Assembly (NCBI GenBank): GCA_026168605.1
Contig: JAPFDX010000012.1
Span: 124,001-188,000 of the forward strand
Length of the DNA: 64,000 nt
From: Roseburia sp.
GTDB lineage: Bacteria; Bacillota; Clostridia; Lachnospirales; Lachnospiraceae
Direction of reading: 5' to 3'
The notes beneath the pieces are model-generated. The model did not search any database, was not told the DNA's origin, and worked only from the letters and a program-made list of their open reading frames with translations. Every line of letters starts with the position of its first letter. The first letter of the stretch is position 1. Below, one piece after another: positions 1-7,937 of the stretch. The position numbers and the translations under genes are program-made.

Positions 1-881
1 TCGCCGCCGCGTCTGCGCAGCTCGTCCGCCTCGTCACCAAAAATCTCGCTGACGAAAGCGCCCGCTCCGACTGCGGAGGAGTATGCTTTGCACACCGTCA
101 CAATCTGCCGGATCTCATAGGGTGCAATCCCCGCACCGATCGCCCCATACGCCGCAAGCGTCGAGGAGGACGTCACCATCGGGTAGATGCCGTGGTCGGG
201 ATCCTTGAGCGTGCCGAGCTGTCCCTCGAGAAGGATCGTCTTTCCCTCTCCGATCGCCTGATGTAAGTATGCGGACACATCGCAGACATACGGTGCGATC
301 ATATCGCGGTATTCATGCAGCGTCGCAAGCAGCTCCTCCGGCGCGATCAGCGGTTTGTGATACAAGTGCTCCAGCAGGACATTCTTCGTCTCTGCCACGC
401 GCACAACTTTTTCCCTTAAGAGTTCCTCGTCAAACAGCTCGCTGACCTGAAACCCTGTTTTTGCATATTTATCCGAGTAAAATGGTGCAATGCCGGACTT
501 TGTGGAGCCGAACGATTTGCCGCCGAGACGCTCCTCCTCATACTGGTCGAAAAGAATGTGGTACGGCATCACGATTTGCGCCCGGTCGGAAACCAGGATC
601 TTTGGCATCGGTACACCCTGCTCCACGATCGAGCGGATCTCGCCGAACAATACCGGAATGTTCAGCGCCACACCGTTTCCGATCACGCTCGTCGTATGTC
701 CGTAAAACACGCCCGACGGCAGCGTGTGAAGTGCAAATTTGCCATAATCGTTGATGATCGTATGACCCGCGTTCGCACCGCCTTGGAAACGCACAATGAT
801 GTCCGCTTCCTTTGCAAGCATATCGGTGATCTTACCTTTTCCTTCATCGCCCCAGTTCGCGCCAACTACTGCTTTTACCAT
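1..881 (-). CDS. purA: Adenylosuccinate synthetase, C-terminus cut by window edge
   Basis: Catalyses the GTP-dependent joining of IMP and aspartate to adenylosuccinate, the first committed step from IMP to AMP, in the cytoplasm. The N-terminus shows the family P-loop GANWGDEGKGK (residues 7-17, with the usual catalytic Asp12) and GGANAGHT (34-41, with the catalytic His40). Further conserved stretches are GNGVALN, KSGIAP and LLEGQ followed by GIYPMVTSS. About 293 codons lie in the window; the family is usually about 430 residues, so roughly a third lies beyond position 1. The ATG at 881 is preceded by GGAGG at good spacing. It lies downstream of the LysR gene on the same strand, but a promoter of its own is visible in the gap. 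Identification is secure. Confidence 0.97.
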   Translation of the reverse strand, partial: MVKAVVGANWGDEGKGKITDMLAKEADIIVRFQGGANAGHTIINDYGKFALHTLPSGVFYGHTTSVIGNGVALNIPVLFGEIRSIVEQGVPMPKILVSDRAQIVMPYHILFDQYEEERLGGKSFGSTKSGIAPFYSDKYAKTGFQVSELFDEELLREKVVRVAETKNVLLEHLYHKPLIAPEELLATLHEYRDMIAPYVCDVSAYLHQAIGEGKTILLEGQLGTLKDPDHGIYPMVTSSSTLAAYGAIGAGIAPYEIRQIVTVCKAYSSAVGAGAFVSEIFGDEADELRRRGG

Positions 882-916
882 TTTATTATTGATCCTCCTG
901 CCTGTTTTTCACGCCT

Positions 917-945
917 GTGGACAAATGCGAACAGCACTTGTCCAC
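917..945 (-). other. Stem-loop in the purA 5' leader
   Basis: GTGGACAA and TTGTCCAC are perfect inverted arms extended inward by GTGC/GCAT, giving an approximately 12-bp stem with a 5-base loop. It lies between the predicted purA promoter and its ribosome site. No U-tract follows on the purA strand, so it is not a standard terminator. It may stabilise the leader or serve regulation; no known purine riboswitch consensus was recognised. Confidence 0.45.
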
Positions 946-961
946 TGACTGTCACGCACCG

Positions 962-989
962 ATTATATCCAAAATATACACATAAGTAA
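962..989 (-). promoter_or_regulatory. Predicted purA promoter
   Basis: On the minus strand a perfect TATAAT (-10, at 962-967) is preceded by TTACTT (at 984-989) with a 16-bp spacer. This places the start of transcription about 75 bases upstream of purA. The -35 is weak, so the call rests mainly on the -10 box and its position between the two genes. Confidence 0.45.
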
Positions 990-1001
990 AATCAATATTT
1001 A

Positions 1002-1919
1002 TTATGTTTTACATAAGAAATTATTATATTCTCCTGCATCCTTTAAAAATTGCAGCAGTCTCCCCGCAGCCGCCGACATGGGCGTCCGGGTGTCCGTGAC
1101 AATACAGAACTGACGTTTCGGAATTTCGTGTTCAAATTCCAGTGTAAAAAGTTCCCCACTTTTCAGATACTCACTGGCAAAATCCTCCACCACGCTGGCG
1201 ATCCCGAGATTCCGCACGGCGAACTGGATCAGCATATCGCTCGTCGCAAGCTCAAATTCCGGGCGCAGAACCACGCCCTCCCGCGCAAGAAAATCCTCCA
1301 CATACTGTCTCGTCGACGTGCTCCCCTCCAGACACATCACGGGGAGCTCCATCAGCTTTTTATAAGGAAGCTTCCTGCCCGCCAGCGCCTCAAAGTTCCT
1401 CCCCGCAACAAACACATCCTGAATTGCTCTCACCGGAAGCATATGGATATGCGGCTGCACCGCAGCCGGCGTGCTGACAATGCCAAAGTCGATTTTTCCC
1501 TCGCCAAGATGCCGCAACGTCTCCGGCGTCGGCGCATTTGTCACCGTCACGCGGATGCCCGGATACTGCGCGTGAAACTGCTCCAGATGGGGCAGCAGAT
1601 AATATTTGAGCGTCATGTCGCTGGCGCCGATACAGATCTCCCCCTGCGTGAGATTTAGCATCTCTGCAAGTTTCCGTTCGCCGGAGAGGATCATCGCATA
1701 CCCGCGCGCCACATAAGAGTAGAGCATCTCCCCCTCCTTCGTCAGACGCACGCCCTTTGCCGTGCGCACGAACAGGGCGCACGAAGCCGCCTGCTCCAGA
1801 TGTCTGACCGCCTGACTCACCGCAGGCTGCGAGATGGAGAGCTGCCCCGCCGCAGCGGTAATACTTTTATATTTTGCCACATAATAGAAAATTCTATAAT
1901 ATTCGAGATTGATATCCAT
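1002..1919 (-). CDS. LysR-family transcriptional regulator
   Basis: A 305-residue DNA-binding regulator of normal LysR length. Residues 1-60 form the winged helix-turn-helix, with the typical pattern SITAAAGQLSISQPAVSQAVRHLE. Residues about 90-300 are the periplasmic-binding-protein-like effector domain, starting around QGEICIGASD. An earlier in-frame start exists, but ATG 1919 is chosen because it begins at the usual MDxNLEYYRIF and has GGAAAAC just upstream. It is divergent from a MATE exporter with a 117-bp gap, the classic arrangement for a LysR protein controlling its neighbour. The effector cannot be told from sequence. Family certain; target inferred. Confidence 0.9.
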   Translation of the reverse strand: MDINLEYYRIFYYVAKYKSITAAAGQLSISQPAVSQAVRHLEQAASCALFVRTAKGVRLTKEGEMLYSYVARGYAMILSGERKLAEMLNLTQGEICIGASDMTLKYYLLPHLEQFHAQYPGIRVTVTNAPTPETLRHLGEGKIDFGIVSTPAAVQPHIHMLPVRAIQDVFVAGRNFEALAGRKLPYKKLMELPVMCLEGSTSTRQYVEDFLAREGVVLRPEFELATSDMLIQFAVRNLGIASVVEDFASEYLKSGELFTLEFEHEIPKRQFCIVTDTRTPMSAAAGRLLQFLKDAGEYNNFLCKT

Positions 1920-1982
1920 TGTTTTCCTTTCATAGGAAAAAGGTATTGTTTTTTCCCAGTCCATGAAGTATACTCATTTACG

Positions 1983-1995
1983 CAATCAATGATTG
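1983..1995. promoter_or_regulatory. Candidate LysR operator palindrome
   Basis: CAATCAATGATTG is a perfect 13-bp dyad with a single central base, in the divergent gap between the LysR gene and the MATE gene. It sits about 40 bp upstream of the exporter start. LysR proteins commonly bind short interrupted dyads in such gaps. The assignment is by position and symmetry only. Confidence 0.35.
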
Positions 1996-2036
1996 ACATC
2001 GTTTACTATAACAGACATGAGAAGGAGACGCAATCA

Positions 2037-3377
2037 GTGACGAAAGATATGACCTCGGGTAATCCCTTAAAAATTATCCTTTTCTTTTCCATTCCGGTTT
2101 TACTCGGAAACCTTTTCCAGCAATTTTATAATATGGTAGATACGATCATCGTCGGCAGATACCTCGGCGAGGAGGCGCTGGCAGCGGTGGGCTCCACGGG
2201 CTGTCTGATGTTCCTTGTCCTGGGCTTTGCGAACGGGATCGCGCAGGGCTTCGGCGTAATGGTTTCCCACGCCTTCGGCGCAAAGGATTTCCCGCTGTTA
2301 AAGCATTATGTCGCACTCTCCCTGATTCTCACGGCGATCGTCTCCGTCATACTGACCGTGCCGACCGTGGCAGCCTCCAGACAGTTTCTGCTCTGGATGA
2401 ACACACCGGAGAATATCCTCTCGATGGCGGATGATTATATCAAAGTGATCTTCGCCGGAATCATTCTGACGATGTTTTACAATGTCCTCTCCGGCATCCT
2501 GCGCGGAATCGGGGACAGCAGGACGCCGCTTTACTTTTTGATCTTTTCATCAGTTTTAAATATTGTGCTGGACGTGTTCCTGATCGTGACCGTAAAACTC
2601 GGCACGGCGGGCGCCGCCTATGCGACGATCATCTCGCAGGGCGTATCGGCGCTGCTCTGCCTCTTTTATATGTTCCGGAAATTTGACATCCTGCGCACCT
2701 CGCGCAAGGATTACTATCTGGACTGGCACGGCATCCGCAATATGCTCGCCATCGGGATCCCGATGGCGCTCAACTATTCGATCACGGCTGTCGGCACGAT
2801 GATCATGCAGAGCGCCGTCAACGTGTTCGGCTCGAGCGTTGTCGCCGCCTTCACCGCCGCATCCAAGGTAAACAACATCGCGACACAGACCATGCCGACG
2901 CTCGGCACAGCGCTCGCCACCTACTGCGGTCAGAACCTCGGCGCAGGAAAATACAAGCGTATCTACGACGGCATGAAGCAGGGCTTTTTCCTCTGCCTTG
3001 CGGCATCTGCCCTCGCTGCAGGGATCTGCATCTTTGGCGGCAGATTTATCGTGAGCTGGTTTGTCAGCAACCCGTCCGAGGAGATCTTCACCTACGCAAT
3101 GCAGTACCTGACCGTCGCAAGCTGGTTTTTCCTGCCGCTTGCAATGATCTTCCTCTACCGCAACGCCCTGCAGGGACTAGGCGAGGGACTCGTTCCGATG
3201 CTCTCCGGCGTGGTTGAGCTCGCCTGCCGTTTCGCTGTGATCGCCTTTGTGCCAAAAAGCGCCGGCTTCTTCGGCGTCTGCTTCGCAGACCCGGCTGCAT
3301 GGGTGGGCGCGGCGATCCCGCTGTTTGTCACCTATCTGCTCTGGAAACGGAAAAATATCCGGATTCATGCGGACTAA
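2037..3377 (+). CDS. MATE-family multidrug/sodium efflux transporter
   Basis: A 446-residue integral membrane exporter of the MATE fold, which expels drugs or metabolites in exchange for Na+ or H+. The length and about 12 hydrophobic segments fit the family. Typical motifs include the first-helix region PLKIILFFSIPVLLGNLFQQ, followed by YNMVDTIIVGRYLG and the repeat-2 stretch GIPMALNYSITAVGTM. The reading frame is open upstream to about 1800, but the start is taken as GTG 2037, which has AGAAGGAGA at good spacing. It is divergent from the LysR gene, which probably regulates it. It is followed by a long perfect stem-loop and then a second terminator shared with the converging SUKH gene. Substrate unknown. 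Confidence 0.93.
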   Translation: MTKDMTSGNPLKIILFFSIPVLLGNLFQQFYNMVDTIIVGRYLGEEALAAVGSTGCLMFLVLGFANGIAQGFGVMVSHAFGAKDFPLLKHYVALSLILTAIVSVILTVPTVAASRQFLLWMNTPENILSMADDYIKVIFAGIILTMFYNVLSGILRGIGDSRTPLYFLIFSSVLNIVLDVFLIVTVKLGTAGAAYATIISQGVSALLCLFYMFRKFDILRTSRKDYYLDWHGIRNMLAIGIPMALNYSITAVGTMIMQSAVNVFGSSVVAAFTAASKVNNIATQTMPTLGTALATYCGQNLGAGKYKRIYDGMKQGFFLCLAASALAAGICIFGGRFIVSWFVSNPSEEIFTYAMQYLTVASWFFLPLAMIFLYRNALQGLGEGLVPMLSGVVELACRFAVIAFVPKSAGFFGVCFADPAAWVGAAIPLFVTYLLWKRKNIRIHAD

Positions 3378-3430
3378 TTTGTCTCATACGCAATCCTGAA
3401 ATAGTCTAGGTATGCTTTATATTTGTCCTG

Positions 3431-3477
3431 TGCCGCCAGGCAGGTATCTGTCAACATGATCCATCTGCCTGGCGGCA
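3431..3477 (+). repeat. Large perfect hairpin (TGCCGCCAGGCAG arms)
   Basis: A perfect 13-bp stem at 3431-3443 and 3465-3477 with a 21-base loop, about 50 bp after the MATE gene stop. No T-tract follows it. A closely similar hairpin stands at 18158-18199. It may terminate or protect the MATE transcript, or be a dispersed palindromic repeat of this genome. Confidence 0.5.
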
Positions 3478-3606
3478 CCGTTGCCATCTCAATAATGAAC
3501 ATAAGTCAAAAATTTTTATGATTTTATTTTTAAACTGTTTGAATGAATGACTACTAGCAAAAACAATTTAAAAACAATCCTGCCGAACATTTTTTCATAT
3601 TAACAT

Positions 3607-3635
3607 AAAAACTCAATTCATTAGTTGAGTTTTTT
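3607..3635. terminator. Bidirectional intrinsic terminator
   Basis: AAAAACTCAA and TTGAGTTTTT form a 10-bp stem with an 8-base loop, with A-runs on one side and T-runs on the other. It lies between the converging MATE gene (plus) and SUKH gene (minus), so it can end both transcripts. Confidence 0.75.
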
Positions 3636-3714
3636 ACAAATTTCTTTTTGACAATTTTTCAACAATGACTTGAAAAAATAACCTATTTTTAAAAGGAATC
3701 ACTTTTAATGTACT

Positions 3715-4275
3715 TTACAAACAGGAATTTGTCGATTTATCCTCTCCTCGGATTTTCTTGTTTTTCCGTTCTTCTAACTCCGCAATTTGGTTCATCAAAC
3801 AATCTGAAAAAGTTCCTTCAATCGGTGCAGCTTCTCCTGTTGTATAGTAATCAAGAAGGACAATGTTATTATCCTTGTCAAAGCAAAATATTTCATCACC
3901 ATTCCCTATGATAGACAAGAATGGGATAAAATCCGTAAAACCCTCATCGTATAGTTCTTTTGTTTTTTCACGAATATCCAAAAAACCGGGTATTCCGTTG
4001 GCAATTCCATAAACTATAATTCCACGACAGAACGACCAAAATGGACCTATGTCATACTGTTTCGCTCGTGGCCATATTTCTTCCCGAACCTCCATATAAA
4101 GCCCGCCTAATGGAGACATAGTAAATTCTCTAAAATCAGCAGGCAGAGTTATCCCATACTGATTTTCAAAATCCTTTATATCCTGCTCCGATGGCTCATT
4201 TCCCATACAAGCTACAACCTGATAAGTCTGCTTATCATAATTATGGAAATAATCGTAAACTTTTTCCAATGCCAT
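3715..4275 (-). CDS. SMI1/KNR4 (SUKH) domain protein, possible orphan immunity protein
   Basis: A 186-residue soluble protein. The middle part looks like a SUKH (SMI1/KNR4) domain: SEQDIKDFENQYGITLPADFREF (about residues 30-52) is the family's opening helix and IxLPxDF pattern. A later acidic stretch, IGNGDEIFCFD, fits the conserved GDxxxFD. SUKH proteins are often immunity factors for polymorphic or contact-dependent toxins. ATG 4275 is chosen because GGAGGG lies 6 bases upstream; the open frame extends further but without a ribosome site. The gene is AT-rich against its neighbours, suggesting acquisition. No toxin gene is adjacent, so it would be an orphan. Domain call fairly sure; function inferred. 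Confidence 0.75.
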   Translation of the reverse strand: MALEKVYDYFHNYDKQTYQVVACMGNEPSEQDIKDFENQYGITLPADFREFTMSPLGGLYMEVREEIWPRAKQYDIGPFWSFCRGIIVYGIANGIPGFLDIREKTKELYDEGFTDFIPFLSIIGNGDEIFCFDKDNNIVLLDYYTTGEAAPIEGTFSDCLMNQIAELEERKNKKIRGEDKSTNSCL

Positions 4276-4499
4276 AATATCCCTCCTATAACTTCCAATT
4301 TGTCTTGCTCTTATTATAACATTCTTATCAGAGAAAACAATAAACAAGCCCGCTGGAATCACGAAGTGATTCTGGGCGAACACACTAAGGAATTATCTTT
4401 CAATCTCTGGATCAATGCGTCTTTCTTGTCGCCTTTCAAGCTTTTCTTTTTCTAATTCCAGATATCACATATGCCCGCTTTCTTGACATATATAAATTC

Positions 4500-4820
4500 C
4501 TACTTCTTCTTTTTCGGCTTTGGCGCAGGCAATTCCTCATACATAGCGCGGAATAAGCCGGTCAAAAAATCTCGATCATCCACCTCCTCCACGAGCAGCA
4601 TTTCTTTGCCGCCCTCATAGGGCAATTCAAAAGAAGCGTCTGTCATGTAGGAAATCGCTGATTCTACCGGCTTTACAAGCAATCTGTCATCGTAAATCCC
4701 ACCGGCAATTTTTCCACGGTAGTAGATGATAAATTCTCCCATCATCGCGCGGTAAGAGATTTCCTCCAGCCCGGACAACTGTCCCAAAATGAATTCCAGG
4801 TATTCTTTACTTGATGCCAT
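4500..4820 (-). CDS. TfoX/Sxy N-terminal domain protein
   Basis: A 106-residue protein matching a stand-alone TfoX-N domain: AMMGEFIIYYRGKIAGGIYDDRLLVKP (residues about 25-51) is the typical core, followed by a short helix and a Lys-rich tail. The full-length gammaproteobacterial TfoX/Sxy activates competence genes, but this single-domain form in Firmicutes has no established role. Start ATG 4820 has a purine-rich GGGGGA upstream. It follows the large 956-residue gene on the same strand by 36 bp and may be cotranscribed with it. Confidence 0.8.
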   Translation of the reverse strand: MASSKEYLEFILGQLSGLEEISYRAMMGEFIIYYRGKIAGGIYDDRLLVKPVESAISYMTDASFELPYEGGKEMLLVEEVDDRDFLTGLFRAMYEELPAPKPKKKK

Positions 4821-4856
4821 GCTCTATTTCCCCCTTCTGTTTCCAACACAGACTGC

Positions 4857-7727
4857 CTACGCATTATTTCGGTAACCGCACTTCGGGCAGACCGCCCCGC
4901 CCTGATACTCATAGCCGCACCGATAGCAGCAGATCTTCTCATGCCGCTCGCTTGCCAGATACGTAAGACTTCTGGAATCCGGCTTTTCCTGCAGATAATG
5001 GACAAAGGAATCCAGCACTCCGGCGAATGCCTCGAGTTCACTGTGCTCCACCGCGCAGGGAAGCTTCGTCTTCGTGCCGTCCTTCTGGCGCATATACAGA
5101 CCCTTTTTCAAAAATCCGGTACTGCCCTCAATCCCGGCGATCGAGGAGACCGGAACGCCGTATGCGCTCAAAAGCGTACTGTAATACAGATGCTCCGGCG
5201 TGAGGATGATGCCCTCCTTGCCGCTCCCATTGTGCGTCGTATCGGTGACAAAAACCGGATATTCAAACATTCCCCTACCCGCCGCGTAGGATGCGAGTGC
5301 AAATTCGATCAGATCAAGTTCCCTTGGATCCGCCTGATGCAGCAGCGCCCTGCGCGCAGGATAAAAGTAATGTCTCGGATTCTCGGCAATCCCCGCCTCT
5401 GTCATCTCTTCTTTTAATTTCTGCACCAGAAGCTCGCACTCGTCAGTCTTGATCTTTGCAAGACGTTTTGTGAGCTGAGTTAACGCGTCCTGCTTGAGTT
5501 CCGGCAGAAACTCTCCCGCCTGAATCTGCTCATACGCCTTCATCCCATCCTCAAAGGTCATATACATCGGGTTCGGGCAGATCTCGGCGATCGTATCCGC
5601 ATCCGCCTGCCGGATCCGGTCCCTGATCTTTTCCTCATAGGGGAGGACCAGTTCCGGCAGGAAATCCTCGCCGTGCAGGCGTGACAAGAGGTCTTCCAGA
5701 TCTTTGCGGTCCGACTTTCTGGCACGCTTTACCATATCTGCGATCTCATGACGTTCGGCAGACTCCTGACGCTCCCGCAACAGTTCCTCATAGGGGGACA
5801 GATCGACCTCCCCATATCCACGGATGCGCTGCATATACTGTTTGTATTGCTGGCGACTTCTGTGGTCGGGCATCTGGCGGATGAGCTGCTCCACCTCCCG
5901 CTCTGCCTGCTGCGTTTTCTGCACGTCAAGCTTCTCTAAGAGCGGACGCTTGTCATCCTCCGGCACAGCCGCCCGCTTTGCCTCGTCATAAATGCGGCTG
6001 ATCACCGCATAATTCTTCCCTTCTGCCGCTTTGGCGCGCTCCGTAAGTCTCTGTATCTCCTTTTCTATCGCGCGCTCTCTCCGGCGCTGCTCCATCTCCT
6101 GTCTGGGATCTGCCGCCTGACCGCCGTCCTGTCCCCCGGCAAATGTCCGGGACTGCACCGCGTTCTCCTGCTCTCCGGCTTCTCTCCTGCCCTCCGGCTT
6201 CCGGTCTTTCGGATCTCCTTTGTCCGCCCGCGCTTCGGTGGCTTTCCCCGCGCGCCCTGTGTGCTGTCTCTCCACAGACTGTCTCTCCACCGGCTGTCTG
6301 TCCTGGCGGTCTGCCGTTTCCCAGTGCTCTGCGCGCACATCCGGTACGTCTGTGTTCTCTGTATCCTTCCGGCTCGTCCGTCGCTCCTCTGTCAACCGGT
6401 CTTCCTGTGTTCTTCCTCCGGCTGTCTCCTGCGCTGCTTCCCGCCGCTCTGCCCGGATACCGGATTTGTGCAAGCCCCGTTCCGGCGCGCGCCATGTTTT
6501 GCTGCCGGATTCCTGCACGTCACGTTTTGTCTCCCGATCCGCCGGACTCCCGGATCCCCACACGCTGCGCTCAGATGTGTGCTCCCGGTCTTGGGATTGC
6601 ACCTCGTCTCTTGCCGACTTGTGCCCTGCTGTGCCATCGAATTCCGGCGCGCCCGGCTCCTCATATCTGCCGTCACGCACCGCGCGCCGCTCGATCTCAT
6701 GCTCGATTTTGCGGATGCCCGCATCAGAATAAAATCCCTCCTCCATGCGCGCGACAAGCTTTTGCAGCTCGGCGTCCGTAAGCTCGGGCAGGGACGCCGA
6801 CAATTCCTCCAGCGTCTCCTCGGCATCCTCGTCCTCCGTCCTTCTGCCATCCGCGTACTCATTACAATGGCGGTTAGACACACGCTCCCCGGTGCTCCCG
6901 AGCAGTTCGGCATAGTCCTCATACGCCGCCGCATCCTCCCCAAAACGGATGACGTAGACGTCTCCGTCCGCGAACAGCTTTTTCGGGCGCGGCGTGAAAA
7001 AACTGCGGCATTTTGCGCAGGTCGCCGCGCGGGCGATCAGCACGCCGCCCTCCTCCGTCTCGATGCCAAATTCCTTTCCCTCCGGGTAGACGACCATATG
7101 TAAATTTTTCCCACAGTCCGGGCATAGATAGCCCACCATGTAAAAATTGTTGCCCAGCCGCTCCTTCTTCCGCTCCGCCTCCGCGGTATCCACACGCGTA
7201 AACGGCGCGCGCACTTTTTTCCATATGATCTTGCGCCAGAGCCCACCGCCGCGCACCTCCTGCTCCGTCTCCTCCTCATACTCTAAGGCGAGCTGGATTG
7301 CGTCCTCGTAAGTGATGCGCATCCCATTCCGGTAAAACCGCAGATACGAGGGCGTGTATTCCGGCTCCACTCCGTATTCCTGCATGATCCCGGTAAACAA
7401 GCGCTTCAGCTCGCCGTCGCTCTTATCCACCCGCACGCCATTTAACGTTCCCCATTTTCCAAAGGCGTAGAGAATCATGTTGATGGCATTTCGCACGCGC
7501 TGGTTGTCCCCAATCTCCCGGATCTCCTCCTTTTCGGGTATCTCTATGACACTGGCGTACACTTTCCGCGTGTCGAAATGAAAAAACAGGGAGCGCGCTT
7601 CTCCCTGCAATATCATATAATTATCCACAGCCACAAAGATACCGTTCCATCTGACCGGTACCTTCGCCGCCTGAATCAGTTTCTCAAATGTCTGCTGTAA
7701 TTCCGCATTTGCTCTCATTCGTATCAT
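4857..7727 (-). CDS. Large uncharacterised zinc-ribbon protein with charged central linker
   Basis: A 956-residue soluble protein that I do not recognise. Residues about 1-190 form a globular N-domain. A zinc ribbon follows at about 200-245 (CPDCGK ... CAKC). Residues about 300-590 are a low-complexity linker extremely rich in Arg, Glu, Gln and Gly. Residues about 590-780 are helical and charged, probably coiled coil. Residues about 800-925 form a globular C-domain with a stretch (GIILTPEHLYYS ... GIEGS) resembling a small PH-like fold. The extreme C-terminus is a second zinc ribbon (CYRCGYEY ... CPKCGYRN). No signal peptide or membrane segment is seen. ATG 7727 has GGAGG 7 bases upstream. 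It is monocistronic or cotranscribed with the TfoX-N gene, and divergent from htpG. Function unknown. Confidence 0.85.
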   Translation of the reverse strand: MIRMRANAELQQTFEKLIQAAKVPVRWNGIFVAVDNYMILQGEARSLFFHFDTRKVYASVIEIPEKEEIREIGDNQRVRNAINMILYAFGKWGTLNGVRVDKSDGELKRLFTGIMQEYGVEPEYTPSYLRFYRNGMRITYEDAIQLALEYEEETEQEVRGGGLWRKIIWKKVRAPFTRVDTAEAERKKERLGNNFYMVGYLCPDCGKNLHMVVYPEGKEFGIETEEGGVLIARAATCAKCRSFFTPRPKKLFADGDVYVIRFGEDAAAYEDYAELLGSTGERVSNRHCNEYADGRRTEDEDAEETLEELSASLPELTDAELQKLVARMEEGFYSDAGIRKIEHEIERRAVRDGRYEEPGAPEFDGTAGHKSARDEVQSQDREHTSERSVWGSGSPADRETKRDVQESGSKTWRAPERGLHKSGIRAERREAAQETAGGRTQEDRLTEERRTSRKDTENTDVPDVRAEHWETADRQDRQPVERQSVERQHTGRAGKATEARADKGDPKDRKPEGRREAGEQENAVQSRTFAGGQDGGQAADPRQEMEQRRRERAIEKEIQRLTERAKAAEGKNYAVISRIYDEAKRAAVPEDDKRPLLEKLDVQKTQQAEREVEQLIRQMPDHRSRQQYKQYMQRIRGYGEVDLSPYEELLRERQESAERHEIADMVKRARKSDRKDLEDLLSRLHGEDFLPELVLPYEEKIRDRIRQADADTIAEICPNPMYMTFEDGMKAYEQIQAGEFLPELKQDALTQLTKRLAKIKTDECELLVQKLKEEMTEAGIAENPRHYFYPARRALLHQADPRELDLIEFALASYAAGRGMFEYPVFVTDTTHNGSGKEGIILTPEHLYYSTLLSAYGVPVSSIAGIEGSTGFLKKGLYMRQKDGTKTKLPCAVEHSELEAFAGVLDSFVHYLQEKPDSRSLTYLASERHEKICCYRCGYEYQGGAVCPKCGYRNNA

Positions 7728-7836
7728 ACTGTATCCTCCACTACCAGTATATACACATTTTTCCTTTTTTCAAACCCTCTTTATAAACTTTTAAGAATTA
7801 CAATTTCCTTGATTTTTCTGCGTTTCACGCATATTG

Positions 7837-7863
7837 TTAGCACTCGTGCAAAAAGAGTGCTAA
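7837..7863. promoter_or_regulatory. CIRCE operator (HrcA binding site) upstream of htpG
   Basis: TTAGCACTC, nine bases, GAGTGCTAA: an exact match to the CIRCE consensus. It lies about 8 bp upstream of the htpG -35 box. HrcA, encoded at 58692-59741 in this window, binds CIRCE in other Firmicutes. A second perfect CIRCE precedes hrcA itself. In several well-studied Firmicutes htpG lacks CIRCE, so this places htpG in the HrcA regulon here. Confidence 0.95.
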
Positions 7864-7870
7864 CTTTCTA

Positions 7871-7899
7871 TTGACTTTTTATTTTGGCAGTTATAATAT
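7871..7899 (+). promoter_or_regulatory. htpG promoter
   Basis: TTGACT (7871-7876) is followed by TATAAT (7892-7897, 15-bp spacer) or the overlapping TAATAT (7894-7899, 17-bp spacer). It is a sigma-A-type promoter directly downstream of CIRCE. Confidence 0.75.
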
Positions 7900-7937
7900 C
7901 TTACTTATGAAGAATTACAGATAAAGGAGTGTTCATT

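Noticed and set aside
4348-4377. A small dyad (GAATCAC gaa GTGATTC with GCCC/GGGC flanks) between the SUKH and TfoX-N genes
   Set aside because: No T-tract, no relation to a promoter, and no second copy noticed; function cannot be argued.
5986-7103. Several long plus-strand frames (up to 280 codons) across the 956-residue gene
   Set aside because: They lie antisense to the Arg/Glu-rich linker, whose codons create stop-free complements. They lack ribosome sites and encode Arg/Pro/Cys-rich nonsense.
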